From Clostridium algidicarnis DSM 15099 (lineage in GTDB: Bacteria; Bacillota; Clostridia; Clostridiales; Clostridiaceae), in assembly GCF_002934235.1 (NCBI RefSeq), contig NZ_PTIS01000001.1:396001-460000 (forward strand): a stretch of DNA of 64,000 nucleotides, read 5' to 3'. Of this stretch, positions 45,091-53,608 are shown piece by piece. The first letter of the stretch is position 1, and the number at the start of each line of letters is the position of its first letter. A program made the position numbers and the translations under genes. The notes beneath the pieces were generated by a model, which had not been told where the DNA came from, did no database searches, and saw nothing but the letters and a program-made list of their open reading frames with translations.

Positions 45091-46020
45091 ATGAATACTA
45101 ATGAAATTATAAATATTTTACCTAAAGAGATTATATTAAAACTAGAAGAAATTAAAGATTTTAATTGCATTCAGGAAATTAGATTAAGGACAAATAGACC
45201 ACTTATAATCCAAATAAATCAAAAGGAAATAATAAAACCATATTTAGTTACTAAAAATGATATAAAAACTATACTTCAAAGAATAAGCAATTATTCTTTA
45301 TACGCTTTTGAAGAAGAGATAAGGCAAGGATATATAACAATAAAGGGTGGTCATAGAGTTGGAATAGCAGGGGATTGTGTTCAAGAAAAAGAAGGAATTA
45401 AAACCATAAGAACTATTTCTTCTTTAAATATAAGGATATGTAAAGAAGTGAGGGGATGTGGGTTAAATATACTACCTTATGTAATAGAAAAAGGTAAGAT
45501 ACTTAACACTATAATTATTTCACCACCAAAGTGCGGTAAAACCACTATATTAAGAGATATTACAAGAAGTATATCAGATGGTGATATAAACAAAGGACTC
45601 CAAGGTAAAAAGGTAGTTATAATTGATGAGCGAAGTGAAATTGCAGCTTGTTTTGAAGGTGTCCCGCAGTTAAATGTGGGTATTAGAACGGACGTTTATG
45701 ATAATTGTATGAAAAGTTATGGAATAATAATGGCAATCAGGTCTATGGGGCCTGAAGTAATAATTTCTGATGAAATTGGATCTTTAAAAGATATGGAAAG
45801 TATATTACTTGCAATGAATTCAGGTGTTAATATTATTACTACTATTCATGGAAGTGGTATTGAAGATATGAAAAAAAGATCAGTATTCAAAGATATATTA
45901 GAAGAAGAAGTTTTTAGAAGAGCTGTTGTATTAAGTAATAGAAATGGAGTTGGAACCATAGACTATATATATGACTTTAAAGATAAAAAAGTGATTTATG
46001 GAGAAAAAAACTATGGTTAA
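45091..46020 (+). CDS. spoIIIAA: Stage III sporulation ATPase SpoIIIAA
   Basis: The 309-residue protein is a secretion-ATPase-like P-loop enzyme with the PPKCGKTT Walker A near residue 145 and the VVIIDERSEIAAC Walker B near 174. It is thought to power the SpoIIIA-SpoIIQ channel between mother cell and forespore. Its length and the RTISSLNIRICKEVRGC segment are typical. It is the first gene of a complete spoIIIAA-AH operon. Confidence 0.95.
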   Translation: MNTNEIINILPKEIILKLEEIKDFNCIQEIRLRTNRPLIIQINQKEIIKPYLVTKNDIKTILQRISNYSLYAFEEEIRQGYITIKGGHRVGIAGDCVQEKEGIKTIRTISSLNIRICKEVRGCGLNILPYVIEKGKILNTIIISPPKCGKTTILRDITRSISDGDINKGLQGKKVVIIDERSEIAACFEGVPQLNVGIRTDVYDNCMKSYGIIMAIRSMGPEVIISDEIGSLKDMESILLAMNSGVNIITTIHGSGIEDMKKRSVFKDILEEEVFRRAVVLSNRNGVGTIDYIYDFKDKKVIYGEKNYG

Positions 46021-46531
46021 ATATTTTGGGTTTCTTATGATAATTATTTCTTGTTCCTTGGCAGGATTTGTGTATGCAGAGTCCCTTAGAAAAAGGGTTT
46101 TGGAACTAAAAGAATTAGAAAGAGCATTAAATCATCTTCAAAATGAAATTTTTTATACACATACACCACTTCCAGAAGCACTTTTAAATATATCTAAAAA
46201 AGGAAAATATGGATTTAAAGATTTATTTAAAGATGTAGCAACTGACTTAAAAGAAAATAAAGTTAAAGACGTCTGTGAAAGTTTTCAAAAGAATTTAGAA
46301 AAACATAAGAAATCCTTAAATATTAATGAAGAGGACAGAAATATAATTTTAGACCTAGCTAAAGGGATTGGAGAGTCTGACATTGAGTCCCACATGAGTA
46401 TATTTTCAATTACATTAAAAAACCTCCAAGATCAAATTGAAATTGCTTTAGAAAAAAGTAAAAAGGATATGAAAGTATATAGGTATCTTGGTATCTCCAT
46501 AGGTCTAATGACAGTTATTTTCTTAATATAA
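46013..46531 (+). CDS. spoIIIAB: Stage III sporulation protein SpoIIIAB
   Basis: A protein of about 172 residues with an N-terminal membrane helix (about 1-20), a helical cytoplasmic domain (LELKELERALNHLQNEI near 32) and a C-terminal membrane helix. It resembles GspF-type platform proteins. I start at ATG 46013 because GGAG at 46000 fits it; ATG 45998 is also in frame. It overlaps spoIIIAA by eight bases. Confidence 0.92.
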   Translation: MVKYFGFLMIIISCSLAGFVYAESLRKRVLELKELERALNHLQNEIFYTHTPLPEALLNISKKGKYGFKDLFKDVATDLKENKVKDVCESFQKNLEKHKKSLNINEEDRNIILDLAKGIGESDIESHMSIFSITLKNLQDQIEIALEKSKKDMKVYRYLGISIGLMTVIFLI

Positions 46532-46544
46532 AGGAGGAGAGGAC

Positions 46545-46742
46545 ATGCTAGACATAAGTTTGTTATTTAAAATAGGAAGTGCCGGTATAGTGCTAGTAAT
46601 ATTAGATAAGGTCCTTACAACTAGTGGAAAAGAAGATATAGCTACTATTGCTAATATAGCAGGGGTAGTGATAATACTTTTGATGGTAATAAATCTTATA
46701 AGCAAGTTATTTGATTCTGTAAAAACCATGTTTCAATTTTAG
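46545..46742 (+). CDS. spoIIIAC: Stage III sporulation protein SpoIIIAC
   Basis: The 65-residue protein has two membrane helices and the SpoIIIAC/AD family ISLLFKIGSAGIVL start. The family protein is a small membrane part of the mother cell-forespore channel. Length and order are exactly as expected. AAAGGAGGAG precedes it. Confidence 0.93.
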   Translation: MLDISLLFKIGSAGIVLVILDKVLTTSGKEDIATIANIAGVVIILLMVINLISKLFDSVKTMFQF

Positions 46743-46750
46743 GTGGTTTT

Positions 46751-47134
46751 ATGGAAATAATAAAAATAACCTCTTTCGCCTTTGTAGCATTATTTTTACT
46801 TATTATATTTAAGGAGGAAAGGGAAGATATATCAATATTTATTACTTTAATCACTAGTGTTATAATTATTTTCTTTTTGCTAAGTAAAATCAATTTCATA
46901 TTTCAATTTCTTCAGTCTATAGCGCTAAAGGCCAACATAGATGCAGTTTATCTAAGTACAGTTATGAAAATACTAGGAATAGCCTATGTAGCATCATTTT
47001 GTTCTGAAATATGCAAGGATGCAGGGGCTAATAGCATAGCTTCAAAGGTAGAACTTTCAGGTAAAATTCTTATTTTATTTTTAGCCATACCAATTTTGAT
47101 GGCGGTTCTAGACGCCATACTAAAGATTATGTAG
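46751..47134 (+). CDS. spoIIIAD: Stage III sporulation protein SpoIIIAD
   Basis: The 127-residue protein has four membrane helices and shares the SpoIIIAC/AD domain. The GIAYVASFCSEICKDAG segment near residue 77 is characteristic. It is a membrane subunit of the SpoIIIA channel. It starts nine bases after spoIIIAC, with AGGTGG upstream. Confidence 0.93.
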   Translation: MEIIKITSFAFVALFLLIIFKEEREDISIFITLITSVIIIFFLLSKINFIFQFLQSIALKANIDAVYLSTVMKILGIAYVASFCSEICKDAGANSIASKVELSGKILILFLAIPILMAVLDAILKIM

Positions 47135-47142
47135 GTGGATAT

Positions 47143-48345
47143 ATGAAAAAATTAATAATAATGGTTTTATTTATAATAATGATAAGTTTCACCACAACTA
47201 AAGCAGAAACTCAAATTAAGAAGGTGGATATTAATGGAGGGGGAGGGATAGAAAATGTAGAAGAAAAGAATATTGATACTATGGATGAAAAAGACTTAGA
47301 AAATTTATATGAATATATGAGAAATATTAAATTAGATCATGAAGTTTCTAATGATTTAGATATTAAAAGTTATATATCAAATTATATTAAAACAGGAAAA
47401 GGAAACCTTAATTATAGGGAAGTGTTAAAAGGACTTCTTAGTTATACATTTAAAGAGGTAATTAGCTCATCAAAGTTTTTAGTTATGGTGATAGTCATTG
47501 CATTAATAACTGCATTATTAAAAAATATTCAAGATGCTTTTACTAATGATAACATAACAAACATTGCCTACTTTGCATGCTACTCAATATTAATAATGAT
47601 ATTATCAAAAAGCTTCCTAATATCTATAAATTTAGCTAAGGGTACTATAAAGGAATTAACAGATTTTATGGCGGCGCTTATACCTGTTTTAATGCTACTA
47701 CTAACAAGTGTTGGAGGCGTAGCTCAGGTTGCAACTATGGATCCTATAACATTAATTGCTATAAATGTTATACCAAGGTTTTATGTAGATTTTATAATTC
47801 CATTTATACTTATGGGGTTTGTACTACAATTTATAAATAGCTTATCTGAAGATTATAAGATAACTAAATTAGCTAAGCTTTCAAATCAAATTGTATTATG
47901 GGTGCAAGGCATAATTATGACAATATTTATAGGTATAATTACTATAAGAGGAGCCACATCAAGTACATTAGATGCTGTAACTGCAAAAACAGCTAAATTT
48001 GCAGTTGATAATTTTGTACCTATAGTTGGGAAAGCTTTATCTGATGCAGTAGCAACGGTTGCTGGATATTCCTTATTATTAAAAAATGCTGTAAGTGTTT
48101 TGGGACTTGTAATTATAGTATTTATTATAATTACTCCTATACTTAAGTTGTTTATAATGGCTATGTTATATAAGATAACAGCTGCATTTATAGAACCTAT
48201 AAGCGATAAAAGAATAATTGAGTGCGTTAGCTCTATAGGTGATTCTATAATACTTATAATGTCTTGTGTTATTTGTATTTCAGTAATGTTTTTTATAATG
48301 ATAGCCATAATAGCCTCAAGCGGTAAAGCTATTATAGGAGTTTAG
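47143..48345 (+). CDS. spoIIIAE: Stage III sporulation protein SpoIIIAE
   Basis: The 400-residue protein has an N-terminal signal (about 1-21), an outer segment and about seven to eight membrane helices from residue 105 on. The MAALIPVLMLLLTSVGG segment near 176 and TMDPITLIAI near 198 fit the family. It is the large polytopic subunit of the SpoIIIA channel. It sits in the expected position between AD and AF. Confidence 0.94.
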   Translation: MKKLIIMVLFIIMISFTTTKAETQIKKVDINGGGGIENVEEKNIDTMDEKDLENLYEYMRNIKLDHEVSNDLDIKSYISNYIKTGKGNLNYREVLKGLLSYTFKEVISSSKFLVMVIVIALITALLKNIQDAFTNDNITNIAYFACYSILIMILSKSFLISINLAKGTIKELTDFMAALIPVLMLLLTSVGGVAQVATMDPITLIAINVIPRFYVDFIIPFILMGFVLQFINSLSEDYKITKLAKLSNQIVLWVQGIIMTIFIGIITIRGATSSTLDAVTAKTAKFAVDNFVPIVGKALSDAVATVAGYSLLLKNAVSVLGLVIIVFIIITPILKLFIMAMLYKITAAFIEPISDKRIIECVSSIGDSIILIMSCVICISVMFFIMIAIIASSGKAIIGV

Positions 48346-48355
48346 GGGTGATTAT

Positions 48356-48925
48356 ATGGACATGCTAAAAACTTGGATTATAAACATATGTAGTACAGTT
48401 TTATTTATAACAGCTGTAGAACTTATCTTACCAAATAACACTATAAAGAAATATGCAAAGTTTGTTTTAGGATTAATATTAATGACTGTGGTTATAAATC
48501 CCATATTTAAAATTGCAGATAAAAATAAAGAAAATTTAACATGGAACATAGAAAAAAGCGAAAAGTATTTAGTAGATTTCGAAAAAAATAAAAAAGAATA
48601 TACGAGTAAAAATATGGACTCTACCATGGAAAATTTCAAAAAGAATTTACAAGATAAAATAATTGAAAACTTATTAACAAAATATCCCGAAGATAAATTT
48701 GAGGTTGGAGTACTTTTAGAAAGTAATGAAGAAAAGTTTTCTATTAAGGGGTTAGAAGTAAAGGCCTACGATAAAAATGTAAACAAGGTTAAAAAGGTAG
48801 AATTAAATGGTGTAAAAGACGATAATGCCAAATCCTCTTTAGATACAGCTAAAGATAAGGAAATTAAAACTTATTTAAGCTCCATTCTAAACATAGAGGA
48901 AAAAAGTATTAAAATAATAAGATAA
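48356..48925 (+). CDS. spoIIIAF: Stage III sporulation protein SpoIIIAF
   Basis: The 189-residue protein has two N-terminal membrane helices (about 8-25 and 35-53), followed by an outer ring-building-like domain. In other clostridia SpoIIIAF has this layout and joins the ring part of the channel. It follows spoIIIAE by ten bases. A 93-base gap follows before spoIIIAG with no clear promoter or terminator. Confidence 0.9.
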   Translation: MDMLKTWIINICSTVLFITAVELILPNNTIKKYAKFVLGLILMTVVINPIFKIADKNKENLTWNIEKSEKYLVDFEKNKKEYTSKNMDSTMENFKKNLQDKIIENLLTKYPEDKFEVGVLLESNEEKFSIKGLEVKAYDKNVNKVKKVELNGVKDDNAKSSLDTAKDKEIKTYLSSILNIEEKSIKIIR

Positions 48926-49018
48926 ATAAAGAATGGTCTTATATAAAACCGAAAAGTGTACAGAAATTTTTATAGGGCAAAATACTATAAGAAAATTTTA
49001 AGACGGAGGGGATAAAAT

Positions 49019-49603
49019 GTGGACCTAAAAAAGATAGTGGAAAGACTCAGCAAAAAGGGAACAAAAAACACTATGTTTAACATTTTAATAATATTGCTTA
49101 TAGGTTTATTTATAGTAATAATATCCGATTTATTTAAAAGCACATCAGCTAAAACTAGTATAAAACAAAAGGAAGATAAAAATATAAATATGAGTGAAAA
49201 TATTTCATCTTATGAAGATGAACAAAAAAACCAACTGAAATATATATTAAGCAAAATCGAGGGCGTTGGTGGGGTTGATGTGATGATGTATTTTGAAAGT
49301 GGAGAAGAACATGTTCCAGCTTTAGATAAAAATAATTCTACAAGCAACACAAAAGAAAAGGATACCGTTGGAGGCAGCAGAGATATAGTACAAAATAATG
49401 ATGGTACAAAAGTCGTTATGAGCAACAAAGGTAATGACAATGAGCCTCTTATAATTAAAACATATAAGCCAAAGGTTAGCGGAATAATAATAGTTGCAGA
49501 AGGTGCAGAGGAAAAAAGGATACAATATGACATAACTAAAGCAGTATCCAACTTTTATAACATTCCTGAAAACAAAGTAAATGTATATTCAATGAAAAAA
49601 TAG
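49019..49603 (+). CDS. spoIIIAG: Stage III sporulation protein SpoIIIAG
   Basis: The 194-residue protein has one membrane helix (about 20-38) and an outer ring-building domain, split by a low-complexity insert rich in Asn, Thr and Lys (about 100-140). SpoIIIAG forms a large ring in the intermembrane space. The VSGIIIVAEGAEEKRIQYDITKAVS segment is typical. It starts at GTG 49019 after GGAGGGG; an overlapping ATG at 49017 stops after three codons. Confidence 0.93.
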   Translation: MDLKKIVERLSKKGTKNTMFNILIILLIGLFIVIISDLFKSTSAKTSIKQKEDKNINMSENISSYEDEQKNQLKYILSKIEGVGGVDVMMYFESGEEHVPALDKNNSTSNTKEKDTVGGSRDIVQNNDGTKVVMSNKGNDNEPLIIKTYKPKVSGIIIVAEGAEEKRIQYDITKAVSNFYNIPENKVNVYSMKK

Positions 49604-49640
49604 CATATAATTCAATAGAAAAAGGATAGGGGGAATATAA

Positions 49641-50159
49641 ATGAATAAAAAACAAGCAGGTATAATATTAGCTCTATTGGCATTAATAGTTTGTGCAGGA
49701 GTAATGGCTACTAAGGTTAATGGAAATATTGATGAATTAGCCATTGGTAACTTAGACACAGGTAAAAACACACTAAGTCTAGGTAAAGAAAAGAAAGAAA
49801 AAGAAGTAGCAGAGTCAGATTATTTTTATGAATCAAGAACCATTAGAGATCAACGAACTTCAGAAACAGTACAAACATTAAAGACGCTTATGTCTGAAAA
49901 AGATATATCTAAAGAGGAAAAAGATAGTATTTCTAAGAAACATACAGACCTTGCATTAAATCAAGATAATGAAAATAGAATAGAAATTGCACTTAAGGGT
50001 AAAGGATTTGAAGATGTGCTATGTTTAATAGAAGGTGACAAGGCAAGAATAATAGTTAAGACTAAAGAAGAATTAACAGAAAAACAAAGAAAACAAATAC
50101 AAGAAGTAGTTATGAGTGTATCTAAAATAAAGAATGTAGAGATAGATACTAAACAATAA
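49641..50159 (+). CDS. spoIIIAH: Stage III sporulation protein SpoIIIAH
   Basis: The 172-residue protein has one membrane helix (about 5-23), a linker with YFYESRTIRDQRTSETVQTL and a ring-building domain at the C terminus. SpoIIIAH pairs with SpoIIQ from the forespore side to seal the channel. A clear SpoIIQ is not in the window. It is the last gene of the spoIIIA operon. Confidence 0.94.
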   Translation: MNKKQAGIILALLALIVCAGVMATKVNGNIDELAIGNLDTGKNTLSLGKEKKEKEVAESDYFYESRTIRDQRTSETVQTLKTLMSEKDISKEEKDSISKKHTDLALNQDNENRIEIALKGKGFEDVLCLIEGDKARIIVKTKEELTEKQRKQIQEVVMSVSKIKNVEIDTKQ

Positions 50160-50162
50160 TAA

Positions 50163-50191
50163 TTGTAAAACATATTATTGTTTGATATAAT
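50163..50191 (+). promoter_or_regulatory. Promoter of the Asp23-family gene
   Basis: TTGTAA (50163-50168) and TATAAT (50186-50191) are exactly 17 bases apart and lie 49 bases before the gene start. This lets the gene be expressed apart from the sporulation operon. Confidence 0.78.
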
Positions 50192-50239
50192 GTACCTAAG
50201 ATTAATAGATTGCTATGCAAAAGTAGGAGGTTAATTTAT

Positions 50240-50629
50240 ATGGACGATATAAAAAGAGACGATGTGAACCTTGGTATAGTAAAAATATCAGATGAAGTGG
50301 TTAGTGTAATCGCAGGTATTGCAGCTACAGAAATAAAAGGAACTACTGATATGAGTCATACAGTAACAGGTGGTATCACTGAACTTTTTACAGGAAAGAA
50401 AAACAATTCAAAAGGTGTAAAAGTCAACGTAGAAGAAGATAGTGCTTCTATTGATATAATTTTGAATGTAGATTATGGTGTTAAAATACAAGATGTAGCA
50501 AGCGAAGTACAACAAAACGTAAAAAAAGCTGTTGAAACTATGACAGGTCTTACTGTATCATCAGTTAACGTATATATTCAAAACATAATATTACCAAAAG
50601 AAGTATCTACTGTAGACGTTACAGAGTAG
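50240..50629 (+). CDS. Asp23/Gls24 family envelope stress protein
   Basis: The 129-residue protein matches the Asp23 family: IKISDEVVSVIAGIAATEIKG at the start and VQQNVKKAVETMTGLTVSSVNVYIQ near 90. The protein is soluble and binds the membrane through partners. In Bacillus the related YqhY is linked to acetyl-CoA carboxylase control. It precedes nusB in many Firmicutes, as here. I start at ATG 50240, which has an AGGAGG site. Confidence 0.93.
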   Translation: MDDIKRDDVNLGIVKISDEVVSVIAGIAATEIKGTTDMSHTVTGGITELFTGKKNNSKGVKVNVEEDSASIDIILNVDYGVKIQDVASEVQQNVKKAVETMTGLTVSSVNVYIQNIILPKEVSTVDVTE

Positions 50630-50630
50630 A

Positions 50631-50669
50631 AATAAAACACCTTATTTAATAAATAAGGTGTTTTATTTA
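50631..50669 (+). terminator. Terminator after the Asp23-family gene
   Basis: A perfect 19-bp inverted repeat (50631-50649 with 50651-50669) starts just after the stop codon. The T-rich right arm fits termination. Confidence 0.85.
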
Positions 50670-50743
50670 TTTATAATTAATAATTTAAGATGTTATTTTT
50701 TTACTTAAAGAAGTATGATAAAGCATAAATAGGAATAAAAAGG

Positions 50744-50769
50744 CTCTTGAAAATTCAGGAGTTTTTTTT
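50744..50769 (+). terminator. Second terminator before nusB
   Basis: An eight-pair hairpin (50744-50751 with 50754-50761, one wobble) is followed by eight T bases. It is 75 bases after the first terminator. I found no good promoter between the two, so it is more likely a back-up terminator than the end of a small RNA. Confidence 0.65.
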
Positions 50770-50784
50770 ATAATTTATATGTAA

Positions 50785-50813
50785 TTGTATAGATATCAAT
50801 TTTGATATATAAT
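50785..50813 (+). promoter_or_regulatory. Promoter of the nusB operon
   Basis: TTGTAT (50785-50790) and TATAAT (50808-50813) are exactly 17 bases apart and lie 69 bases before nusB, after two terminators. Confidence 0.75.
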
Positions 50814-50881
50814 ATTTAATGATTAATAATAATTAATACTTAACTTTGGATAAATTCTATTATTAAATTTAGGAGGATATA

Positions 50882-51286
50882 ATGAACAGAAAGAGATCAA
50901 GAGAAACAGCATTAGAGCTTACATTTCAAATGATGATAAATAAAGAAAGCTCAGAGGAGACCATTGAAAACTTTATTGAAAATACTGATTATGATATAAA
51001 TGAATTAGACCTTGATTATATAAAATTAATATTAAAAGGTATAGATTCAAATAAAGAAAAATTAGATACGGAAATCGAGAAGTACATGGTAAACTGGAAA
51101 CTTCAAAGAATATCAAAAATAGACCATGCAATCTTAAGAATAGGGTGCTATGAAATACTTTTATTAAAAGATGTACCTTATAAAGTTGCAATTAATGAAG
51201 CCTTAGAACTTACTAGAAAATATTCCGATGAAAAGTCAATATCATTTATAAATGGTATACTTGATAATATAAACAAAAACAAATAA
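50882..51286 (+). CDS. nusB: Transcription antitermination factor NusB
   Basis: The 134-residue all-helical protein starts MNRKRSRETALELTFQM and has the DHAILRIGCYEILL and PYKVAINEALELTRKYSDEK family segments. NusB binds boxA RNA with S10 and prevents early termination in rRNA operons. It leads a housekeeping operon that runs to recN. AGGAGG precedes it. Confidence 0.96.
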   Translation: MNRKRSRETALELTFQMMINKESSEETIENFIENTDYDINELDLDYIKLILKGIDSNKEKLDTEIEKYMVNWKLQRISKIDHAILRIGCYEILLLKDVPYKVAINEALELTRKYSDEKSISFINGILDNINKNK

Positions 51287-51308
51287 ATTAGTAAGGGGAG
51301 AGAAGATT

Positions 51309-52157
51309 ATGGGAAATATCATCAATGGGAAAGAAATTGCTAAGTTTTTAAAAAATGACATAAGAAAATTTGCAGAAGATAAGAAAAACCAAGGAAATAG
51401 AGTTCCATGTCTTGCTACAATAACAGTGGGTCAAGATGGGGGATCTATTTACTATGTAAATAGTCAAATTAAATTATGTAAAGATTTAGGACTTGAACCA
51501 AAACATTTTTCATTAGATGAAAGCATAACCGAAGAAGAATTAATAAATCTTATTGAAAAGTTAAATAATGATAAATCAGTAGATGGAATAATGCTTCAAC
51601 TACCTTTGCCCAAACATATAAACGAAAAGGAAGTTTCTTCTAAAATAAATTACAAAAAAGATATTGATGGGTTAACTGATATTAACTTAGGTAGATTTTA
51701 TAAAGGTGAGAAGGCATTTGTACCATGTACTGCTAATAGTGCCTTAGAACTTATAAAGAATACTGGTATAAAGATACAAGGTAAAAGAGTGGTGGTTTTA
51801 GGTAGAAGTAATATAGTAGGTAAACCTTCAGCACAATTATTATTAAATGAAAATGCTACAGTTACTATTTGTCACTCAAAAACAGAAAACTTAAAGGCGG
51901 TATGTAAAGAAGCAGATATCTTAGTTGTAGCTATAGGAAGACCACAGTCTGTAGGAAAAGACTATATAAAAGAAGGTGCTGTAGTTATAGACGTTGGAAC
52001 CTCATCTGTAAATGGTAAGATTACAGGAGATGTTATATTTGATGAAGTTTTAGAAATAGCATCTTTTGTAAGTCCAGTACCAGGTGGAGTTGGTTCTATG
52101 ACTACTACCTTATTAATGAAAAATTTATGTGAGGCGTTTAAGGAAAATGTATATTAA
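51309..52157 (+). CDS. folD: Methylenetetrahydrofolate dehydrogenase FolD, catalytic Lys replaced
   Basis: The 282-residue protein is a full-length FolD, which oxidises methylene-THF with NADP and normally also hydrolyses methenyl-THF to 10-formyl-THF. The Rossmann VVVLGRSNIVGKPSAQLL segment is near 162, and QLPLPKHI and the DIDGL motif are intact. The YVxxK motif that holds the catalytic lysine reads YVNSQ: Gln53 stands where Lys54 is in E. coli. Mutation of this lysine is known to abolish cyclohydrolase. An FchA-like gene at 6.4 kb could supply that step. Confidence 0.94.
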   Translation: MGNIINGKEIAKFLKNDIRKFAEDKKNQGNRVPCLATITVGQDGGSIYYVNSQIKLCKDLGLEPKHFSLDESITEEELINLIEKLNNDKSVDGIMLQLPLPKHINEKEVSSKINYKKDIDGLTDINLGRFYKGEKAFVPCTANSALELIKNTGIKIQGKRVVVLGRSNIVGKPSAQLLLNENATVTICHSKTENLKAVCKEADILVVAIGRPQSVGKDYIKEGAVVIDVGTSSVNGKITGDVIFDEVLEIASFVSPVPGGVGSMTTTLLMKNLCEAFKENVY

Positions 52158-53343
52158 AACACTAACTGTAACTTTAGTAAATAGTTACGTTAAAAAGATG
52201 CTAGATAACGATATTATATTAAATAACTTAAAAATAAAAGGTGAAGTGTCTAATTTTAAAAAACATTCTAGTGGACATTTATATTTTTCATTAAAAGATG
52301 ATTCATCAAAGATTAATTGCGTGATGTTTAAAGATTATGCAAGTTTATTAGATATAAATATGGAAGATGGTTTAATGGTTGAAATAAGGGGCAAAATAAA
52401 GGTATACCAAAAAGAAGGAAGCTACCAACTTTATTGTGAAGAAATAAAAAAACAAGGAGTAGGTGAATTATATCTTGCCTTCTTAAAGCTTAAAGAAACC
52501 TTAGAAAAAGAAGGGCTTTTTAAATTAGAACACAAAAAGCCTCTTCCCCTTTATCCTAAAAAGATAGGTGTAATAACATCACCTACAGGCGCAGCTATAA
52601 AGGATGTTATAAACGTAGCTAAAAGGAGAAATCCTTATATAGATATTATAATTTACCCAGCATTAGTTCAAGGTATTGGATCTAGTAGTAACGTAATTCG
52701 CGGGATCGAATATTTAGAAAAAGATAAGAAGGTAGAAGTTATTATAATTGCTAGGGGTGGGGGAAGTATAGAAGAGTTATGGTCATTTAATGATGAGGCC
52801 TTAGCTAGAAGAATCTATGAGTCTAAAACACCTATAGTTACAGGGGTTGGACATGAAACGGATTATACTATAGTAGATTTTGTAAGTGATTTAAGAGCTC
52901 CAACACCGTCAGCAGCAGCGGAAATTGTATTTAAAAACCATTCTGAAATAAAAAAAGAGGTAGATTATAATTATAATAGGTTGCAAAAGAGTATGGAGGA
53001 TAACTTACTAAGGAAAAAGAACGAAGTAAACTTATTAAAAAACACTATAGAATTTAATAGCCCAATGACTTATATATTAAATGAACATAAAAAAATCAAA
53101 GTCATCAATGATAGACTTAATATTAGTATCAAAAAAAAGGTTAGTGAAGAAAAAAATAAATTAGGATATATGATAGAATTGTTAAATTCTAGAAACCCCT
53201 TGAATATATTAAATAAAGGATATACTTTAGTTAAAGATGAAAGCGGTAATATAGTAAAAGATAGTAAAAGTTTAAGTGGAGAGCAGCAAGTTGAGATTAA
53301 ATTTAGAGATGGAAGCTTAAAAGCTAAAATAGAATCTAAGTAA
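52147..53343 (+). CDS. xseA: Exodeoxyribonuclease VII large subunit
   Basis: The 398-residue protein has an N-terminal OB-fold (KIKGEVSNFKKHSSGHLYFSLKD near 24) and the XseA catalytic domain with the GVITSPTGAAIKDV, ARGGGSIEELWSFNDE and TGVGHETDYTI motifs. With XseB it degrades single-stranded DNA from both ends. I start at ATG 52147 behind AAGGA, overlapping folD by 11 bases. A GTG at 52129 is less likely. Confidence 0.96.
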   Translation: MYIKTLTVTLVNSYVKKMLDNDIILNNLKIKGEVSNFKKHSSGHLYFSLKDDSSKINCVMFKDYASLLDINMEDGLMVEIRGKIKVYQKEGSYQLYCEEIKKQGVGELYLAFLKLKETLEKEGLFKLEHKKPLPLYPKKIGVITSPTGAAIKDVINVAKRRNPYIDIIIYPALVQGIGSSSNVIRGIEYLEKDKKVEVIIIARGGGSIEELWSFNDEALARRIYESKTPIVTGVGHETDYTIVDFVSDLRAPTPSAAAEIVFKNHSEIKKEVDYNYNRLQKSMEDNLLRKKNEVNLLKNTIEFNSPMTYILNEHKKIKVINDRLNISIKKKVSEEKNKLGYMIELLNSRNPLNILNKGYTLVKDESGNIVKDSKSLSGEQQVEIKFRDGSLKAKIESK

Positions 53344-53394
53344 TGCTAGAACTATATAAAATATTATTAAGTTAATATGTAAGGGGGCTATTTT

Positions 53395-53607
53395 ATGGCT
53401 AAAAAAGATGATACTTATGAAAATTTAATTAGTAAATTGGAGATTATAGTAGAGGAAATGGAAAGTGAAGAATTAACTTTAGAAAAGTCTATGAAAAATT
53501 ATGAAGAGGGTGTCAAGATCTGTAACAAGCTATATTCTTTAATCAATGAAATAGAAGGAAAGATAACTATACTAAAAAAAGATGGATTAGAGGAGTTTGA
53601 ACAGTAA
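53395..53607 (+). CDS. xseB: Exodeoxyribonuclease VII small subunit
   Basis: The 70-residue helical protein has the family YENLISKLEIIVEEMESEEL start and the LEKSMKNYEEGVKICNK motif. It is the regulatory partner of XseA and lies directly after it. AAGGGGG precedes the start. Confidence 0.95.
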   Translation: MAKKDDTYENLISKLEIIVEEMESEELTLEKSMKNYEEGVKICNKLYSLINEIEGKITILKKDGLEEFEQ

Positions 53608-53608
53608 A

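Noticed and set aside
45091..46531. spoIIIAA and spoIIIAB as part of the pilus-like locus
   Set aside because: They resemble secretion ATPase and platform proteins by fold, but they sit in a complete spoIIIAA-AH operon and match those families.
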